DNA of 43,012 bases, taken from CBIHON01 sp966211965. GTDB lineage: Bacteria; Pseudomonadota; Gammaproteobacteria; Burkholderiales; Burkholderiaceae_D. The position numbers and the translations under genes are program-made. Of this stretch, positions 42,458-43,012 are shown piece by piece. Below the pieces are notes generated by a model that saw only the letters and a list, made by a program, of their open reading frames with translations, made no database searches and was not told the DNA's origin. The stretch is taken from NCBI GenBank assembly GCA_966211965.1, contig CBIHON010000045.1:1-43012 (forward strand), read 5' to 3'. How positions within the stretch are numbered: the first letter of the stretch is position 1; each line of letters starts with the position of its first letter.

Positions 42458-42875
42458 ATGAAAATGACAGCGGGCCGTCGGGCGCTCGATAAACTTTACA
42501 AGCGCCGAGATAGATACGAAATTCCGGAATGGCAACGCGGCGAGGTCTGGACAGATGACCGAAAGCAGCAGCTGATTGATACCATCCTTCGTGGCTGGAA
42601 ATTGCCTAAATTCTACTTTCTAAAACAGGATGATGATCAATTCGAGGTTGTCGATGGGCAGCAACGATTGAATGCCATCTATGAGTTTTTTGCCAACGAT
42701 CTTCCTTTGTCGGAAGAGTCAACAAAGATCTTCGGTGGGCCATATTACAAAGATCTGCGTGCAAAATACTCAGATGCTTTTGATGACTTTGAGATCGAGT
42801 TTGATGAAATTGAGGAGGCCACTGAAGAGGAAATTAAGCAGTTCTTTCAGCGTCTGCAACAGGGTTTGCCTCTTA
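42458..42875 (+). pseudogene. DUF262 protein gene, truncated by IS
   Basis: The N-terminal 139 codons of a DUF262 (ParB/sulfiredoxin-like) protein are present: IPEWQRGEVWTDDRKQQL, then FEVVDGQQRLNAIYEF, the DGQQR motif of GmrS-like nucleotide-dependent enzymes found in defence loci. The frame continues only into the IS-like sequence (RACLKMKIYSN) and stops at 42943. AT content is higher than in neighbouring genes, suggesting transfer. AAGGAG lies 11 nt before the ATG. Without its C-terminal part the protein is likely non-functional. Confidence 0.8.
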
Positions 42876-43012
42876 GAGCCTGTTTGAAAATGAAAATTTA
42901 CTCGAATAACCGCTTGAGTAGCAGGTCACTCATGGCGACGTAAATCATGCTTTCGGCAACATCGATACGCCGCTCATAGTCGCGTACCAGTCGCCGCCAC
43001 TGCATCATCCAT
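42876..43012 (-). mobile_element. IS5-like insertion sequence, one end
   Basis: The element begins at GAGCCTGTTTGAAAATGAAA inside the DUF262 gene, preceded by CTTA, a possible target duplication whose other copy lies outside the window. A minus-strand transposase end lies at 42898-43012. The remainder runs off the right edge. Confidence 0.75.
42898..43012 (-). CDS. IS5-family transposase, C-terminal part
   Basis: The last 38 codons of a minus-strand transposase gene: WMMQWRRLVRDYERRIDVAE, then SMIYVAMSDLLLKRLFE and stop. The pattern of a basic-aromatic core, then an IYVAM helix and an LLLKRL end is typical of IS5-family DDE transposases. The catalytic residues and the start are beyond the window edge. 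Confidence 0.8.
   Translation of the reverse strand, partial: WMMQWRRLVRDYERRIDVAESMIYVAMSDLLLKRLFE

Overview
This 43 kb window looks like a chromosomal segment of a Burkholderiales betaproteobacterium, probably near Oxalobacteraceae (Herminiimonas, Collimonas or Herbaspirillum type). That placement is inferred from high GC, gene families and general style. No rRNA, tRNA or other phylogenetic marker is present. Genes are dense and on both strands. No CRISPR array or prophage was seen. One insertion sequence enters the window at its right edge, and several short palindromic repeats lie between genes.

Layout. 1-668: a truncated minus-strand gene and a mostly non-coding leader. 669-2353: an ABC-2 exporter pair (yadGH-like). 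2492-5246: a tight four-gene minus-strand operon encoding a nucleotidyltransferase-like protein, a TIGR04222-like membrane protein with a Gly/Cys tail, a DUF692 (MNIO) enzyme and a small partner-like protein. This is the best candidate in the window for an undescribed system. 5628-15285: mixed housekeeping and unknown genes (DUF2867 protein, PlsC-like acyltransferase, DUF2272 protein, methyltransferase, cNMP-binding protein, AI-2E transporter, SemiSWEET). 15385-17746: a LysR remnant, then an AraC regulator divergent from a MetC-like lyase. 17887-21771: cyclotransferase-like protein, M50 protease, HAD phosphatase, PssA. 22043-26360: an ECF42-type sigma factor with four DGPF (YciI) domains in three proteins, a VOC protein and an SRPBCC protein. 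Two near-identical promoter-like sites precede its two transcription units. 26569-30463: a GntR regulator divergent from lutA-lutC-lutB for L-lactate oxidation. 30765-34745: chemoreceptor, GNAT acetyltransferase in a lower-GC patch, LysR regulator and a divergent ABM monooxygenase. 34864-38095: atypical MBL-fold protein, beta/gamma-crystallin repeat protein and a hypothetical protein. 38096-38954: a long gene-poor stretch with three inverted-repeat structures, including a facing pair of DnaA boxes. 38955-42266: GGDEF diguanylate cyclase, then a small protein with a patatin-like lipoprotein. 42458-43012: a DUF262 gene cut by an IS5-like element.

How the genes work together. The MNIO operon suggests oxygen-dependent modification of cysteines, perhaps in the Gly/Cys tail of the neighbouring membrane protein. 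The sigma cluster looks like an autoregulated stress regulon. The lut genes form a regulated lactate-use unit. The chemoreceptor and the diguanylate cyclase link external signals to motility and second-messenger output.
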